A stretch of DNA of 26,029 nucleotides from Alectryocaccomicrobium faecavium. GTDB taxonomy: Bacteria; Bacillota; Clostridia; Christensenellales; Aristaeellaceae. Each line of letters starts with the position of its first letter. The stretch's first letter is position 1. The translations under genes and the position numbers were made by a program. Below are positions 24,344-26,029 of this stretch, one piece after another. The stretch spans positions 1 to 26,029 of the forward strand of contig DVOT01000031.1 of the NCBI GenBank assembly GCA_018713425.1. Reading direction: 5' to 3'. Below the pieces are notes generated by a model. That model made no database searches and was not told the origin of the DNA. It saw only the letters and a program-made list of their open reading frames with translations.

Positions 24344-25395
24344 TATTTGCCCAGGATCCCCACCAGATCCATCAACGGGCGGTTGAGCGGCTGCGGATGG
24401 CCCACGGCCTCGCTGAAGGGCACGTCGATGATGCGGTTCTCGCGAATGCCGATGGCGCGCCCATAGGTGTCTTCCTTGAGCAGTTCCACGGCGCGCGCGC
24501 CAAAGCGGCTGCCGAGGATGCGGTCCTGCGCGCTGGGGGAGCCGCCGCGCTGTATGTAGCCCAACACGGTCGCGCGGGTTTCCTGACCGGAGAGCGCCTC
24601 GATGATGGAAGCGAGCTTGAAGCCGGTCATGGTGTCGGTGGCGATATCCTTCAGTTCCTCGTGCTGCGCGCAAATGGCGTTCACATCGGAAGTGAGCGAG
24701 GCGAACGCGCCCTCCGCCATCACCAAAATGGTGGAACGCTTGCCGTTGAGCACGCCCCACTTGATGCGCTCGGCGATTTCCTCGATGCTCCAGGGTGCCT
24801 CGGGCACCATCACATATTCCGCGCCGCAGGCCAACGCCGTGTGCACGGCGATATCGCCGCAGTTGCGGCCCATGACGGTGATCAGGCTGGCGCGCTCGTG
24901 GGAATCGCTGGTTTCGCGCACGCGGTTGATGCACTCGCAGGCGGTATTCAAAGCGGTATCGAAGCCGATGGTGAAATCGGTGTATTCCAAATCGTTATCG
25001 ATGGTGCCGGGGATGCCGATGGTGGGGAAGCCCTGGTCGGCCAGCGCCTTGAGCCCGGCGAACGTGCCATCGCCGCCGATGCCGATCACGCCTTCCACGC
25101 CCAGCAGGTGCATGTTCTGGATCACCTGTTTCTGGCATTCGGGCTTGTGGAAATCCAGGCAGCGCGCGGTCATCAGGAAGGTGCCGCCGCGGTGGATCTT
25201 ATCGCTGACGGATTTGCGCGTCATGATATCGAAATCGTCGTGCGTATCGCGGCTGCGCATGAGCATGCCGTTGTAGCCGCGCTTGAAGCCGACGACGGAC
25301 ATATCGTAGTGAATGGCGGCGCGCACCACGGCGCGGACGGCGGCGTTCATGCCTGGGGCGTCTCCCCCGGAAGTCATAACTGCAATGCGTTGCAT
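24343..25395 (-). CDS. pfkA: ATP-dependent 6-phosphofructokinase
   Basis: A 350-aa PfkA that phosphorylates fructose 6-phosphate to fructose 1,6-bisphosphate in glycolysis. Motifs: GGDAPGMN at 10-17, GGDGT at 107-111 and PGTIDND at 129-135 with catalytic Asp133. Gly110 and Gly130, equivalent to Gly104 and Gly124 of E. coli PfkA, mark the ATP-dependent type; pyrophosphate-dependent enzymes have Asp and Lys there. It is about 30 residues longer than E. coli PfkA. The ATG follows AGGAGTGAAGGA. It lies 12 bases after the small upstream gene and overlaps rlmD, forming one operon. Confidence 0.96.
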   Translation of the reverse strand: MQRIAVMTSGGDAPGMNAAVRAVVRAAIHYDMSVVGFKRGYNGMLMRSRDTHDDFDIMTRKSVSDKIHRGGTFLMTARCLDFHKPECQKQVIQNMHLLGVEGVIGIGGDGTFAGLKALADQGFPTIGIPGTIDNDLEYTDFTIGFDTALNTACECINRVRETSDSHERASLITVMGRNCGDIAVHTALACGAEYVMVPEAPWSIEEIAERIKWGVLNGKRSTILVMAEGAFASLTSDVNAICAQHEELKDIATDTMTGFKLASIIEALSGQETRATVLGYIQRGGSPSAQDRILGSRFGARAVELLKEDTYGRAIGIRENRIIDVPFSEAVGHPQPLNRPLMDLVGILGK

Positions 25396-25407
25396 ATTCC
25401 TTCACTC

Positions 25408-25605
25408 CTATTCGTGCAAATTCTCCAGAATAAAGTCGCGCGCGGAGACGCTCTCGAGCCGCGTGGTCATCAGTTCCCACGCCCCGAGCTGAACGCGCCG
25501 GTTCAGGCGGACCAAAAATCCTTCTTCTGTGAGCCGCTCCATCAGCCTTTGCGCTTCCGCCTCGGAACGGGCGATGTGAACGACAATCCACTCGACGCCT
25601 TTCAT
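25408..25605 (-). CDS. Small conserved-type protein upstream of pfkA (DUF2007-like)
   Basis: A 65-aa protein from the ATG at 25605, with GGAGG eight bases upstream; the 25-codon extension overlaps the promoter and is rejected. It is predicted to form a ferredoxin-like beta-alpha-beta unit: WIVVHIARSEAEAQRLMERLTEEGFLVRL, split here by eye. The pattern, a beta strand then an E-A-E/Q-rich helix then a strand, resembles DUF2007 'signal-transducing' modules, but the match is not certain. It is the first gene of the pfkA-rlmD operon, 12 bases before pfkA. A regulatory role in glycolysis is possible but unsupported. Confidence 0.8.
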   Translation of the reverse strand: MKGVEWIVVHIARSEAEAQRLMERLTEEGFLVRLNRRVQLGAWELMTTRLESVSARDFILENLHE

Positions 25606-25627
25606 GATTTCATCCTCCGTGCTTTTT

Positions 25628-25656
25628 ATTATATACGTTCGCGCGCGATTTATCAA
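25628..25656 (-). promoter_or_regulatory. Strong sigma-A promoter of the pfkA-rlmD operon
   Basis: On the minus strand, TTGATA (25651-25656), 17 bases, then perfect TATAAT (25628-25633), 22 bases before the small-gene ATG. One mismatch from consensus in the -35 hexamer. Confidence 0.85.
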
Positions 25657-25745
25657 GTCCCTTTGCGCAAACTTATGCATGGGTTTGCACGGCGGGAGGC
25701 GCGCAAAATCGATTTGTGTAAAAACGGAGGAGAAAAACGCGGCAA

Positions 25746-25783
25746 GGGGCTGTAAAAAACAACAGAAGATTTTTCACAGCCCC
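25746..25783. repeat. Long hairpin in the intergenic repeat array
   Basis: GGGGCTGT (25746-25753) pairs with ACAGCCCC (25776-25783). The stem extends through an A5/T5 pairing after one mismatch, around a 10-base loop. No gene is seen from 25657 to the window end. Confidence 0.6.
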
Positions 25784-25873
25784 AGATTCAACAGGGAAAA
25801 ACGCAAGGCAAAGAAAAAAGGCGTAAAGCCCCCTTGCCCCCAAGAAAGTGGCAAAAGGGATGTACGAAAGCAA

Positions 25874-25960
25874 CCCCACAGTCGGCTAGCGCCGGCAGCG
25901 TGATGAGACAACCCCTCAGTCAGCTTCGCTGACAGCTCCCCTTACACAGGGGAGCCTTTT
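25874..25960. repeat. Clostridia-type palindromic intergenic repeat, two tandem units
   Basis: 25874-25900 (CCCCACAGTCGGCTAGCG...) and 25912-25937 (CCCCTCAGTCAGCTTCGC...) are diverged copies of one unit. The second contains the perfect palindrome GTCAGC-TTC-GCTGAC and is followed by CTCCCCT-TACAC-AGGGGAG-CCTTTT, which could also end transcription from a plus-strand gene. Confidence 0.7.
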
Positions 25961-25999
25961 GGATAGTGCTACAGCCGCAGAAAGTAGCCCTGCCAAAAG

Positions 26000-26028
26000 C
26001 CTCCTTTTTCCCGAAGGGAAAAGGGAGG
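26000..26028. repeat. Hairpin at the window end
   Basis: CCTCCTTTTTCCC and GGGAAAAGGGAGG pair over 13 positions with one wobble around GAA. It is the outer module of the same repeat array and may continue past the window. Confidence 0.6.
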
Positions 26029-26029
26029 T

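Noticed and set aside
24344..24934. N-terminal extension of the rlmD frame
   Set aside because: It runs through pfkA on the same strand in another frame and is not family-like; the TAATG overlap start gives a normal-length RlmD.
25746..26028. CRISPR array
   Set aside because: The repeated units are palindromic and diverged, with no regular spacers and no cas genes nearby.

Overview
The window looks like a chromosome segment of a GC-rich member of the Clostridia (Bacillota), most likely an uncultured gut lineage. The main evidence is the rpmB <- | -> yloU(asp23)-fakA-recG arrangement, which is typical of Bacillota. Supporting signs are strong AGGAGG-type ribosome sites, sigma-A promoters with exact 17-bp spacers, and Clostridia-style palindromic intergenic repeats. 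No tRNA, rRNA, CRISPR array, transposase or integrase was seen. Taxonomy is an inference from gene order and style; no database was searched.

Layout. 1-1576: a D-2-hydroxyacid dehydrogenase with its own promoter, bracketed by modular intergenic repeats that share a 77-bp core; a terminator hairpin is present twice around one of these blocks. 1577-2767: a secreted serpin. 2893-7334: the housekeeping block, with rpmB divergent from yloU-fakA-recG. 7434-12312: an accessory same-strand run of an alpha/beta hydrolase, a putative (alpha/alpha)6-barrel protein and a glycyl radical enzyme with a dehydratase-like Cys-Val-Glu site but no activase nearby. 12470-14944 (minus strand): a DUF3795 protein, a WYL-domain regulator whose HTH is split by a one-base frameshift, and a VOC-fold protein.

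14945-15451 is a scar, not a gene. It is a mosaic of a decayed RlmI-like methyltransferase fragment, a 3'-terminal piece of the rlmD gene that lies intact 8 kb away, and a decayed C-terminal tail that I recognise as the one carried by integrative elements that insert into rlmD. Between this scar and the intact rlmD lies a type I restriction-modification operon on the minus strand: hsdM, hsdS, an FRG-domain gene, a DUF559 nuclease-like gene and hsdR. It is more AT-rich than its flanks, most clearly in the FRG gene and hsdS. The layout suggests a defence island at an rlmD attachment hotspot.

23072-25605 (minus strand) is a tight operon: a 65-aa protein, pfkA and rlmD, read from one strong promoter. 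The last ~330 bases are an array of palindromic intergenic repeats related to one inside the RM operon.

The most interesting points are the rlmD-linked scar, the FRG and DUF559 genes embedded in the RM operon, the orphan glycyl radical enzyme cluster, the duplicated-terminator repeat block and the frameshifted WYL regulator.
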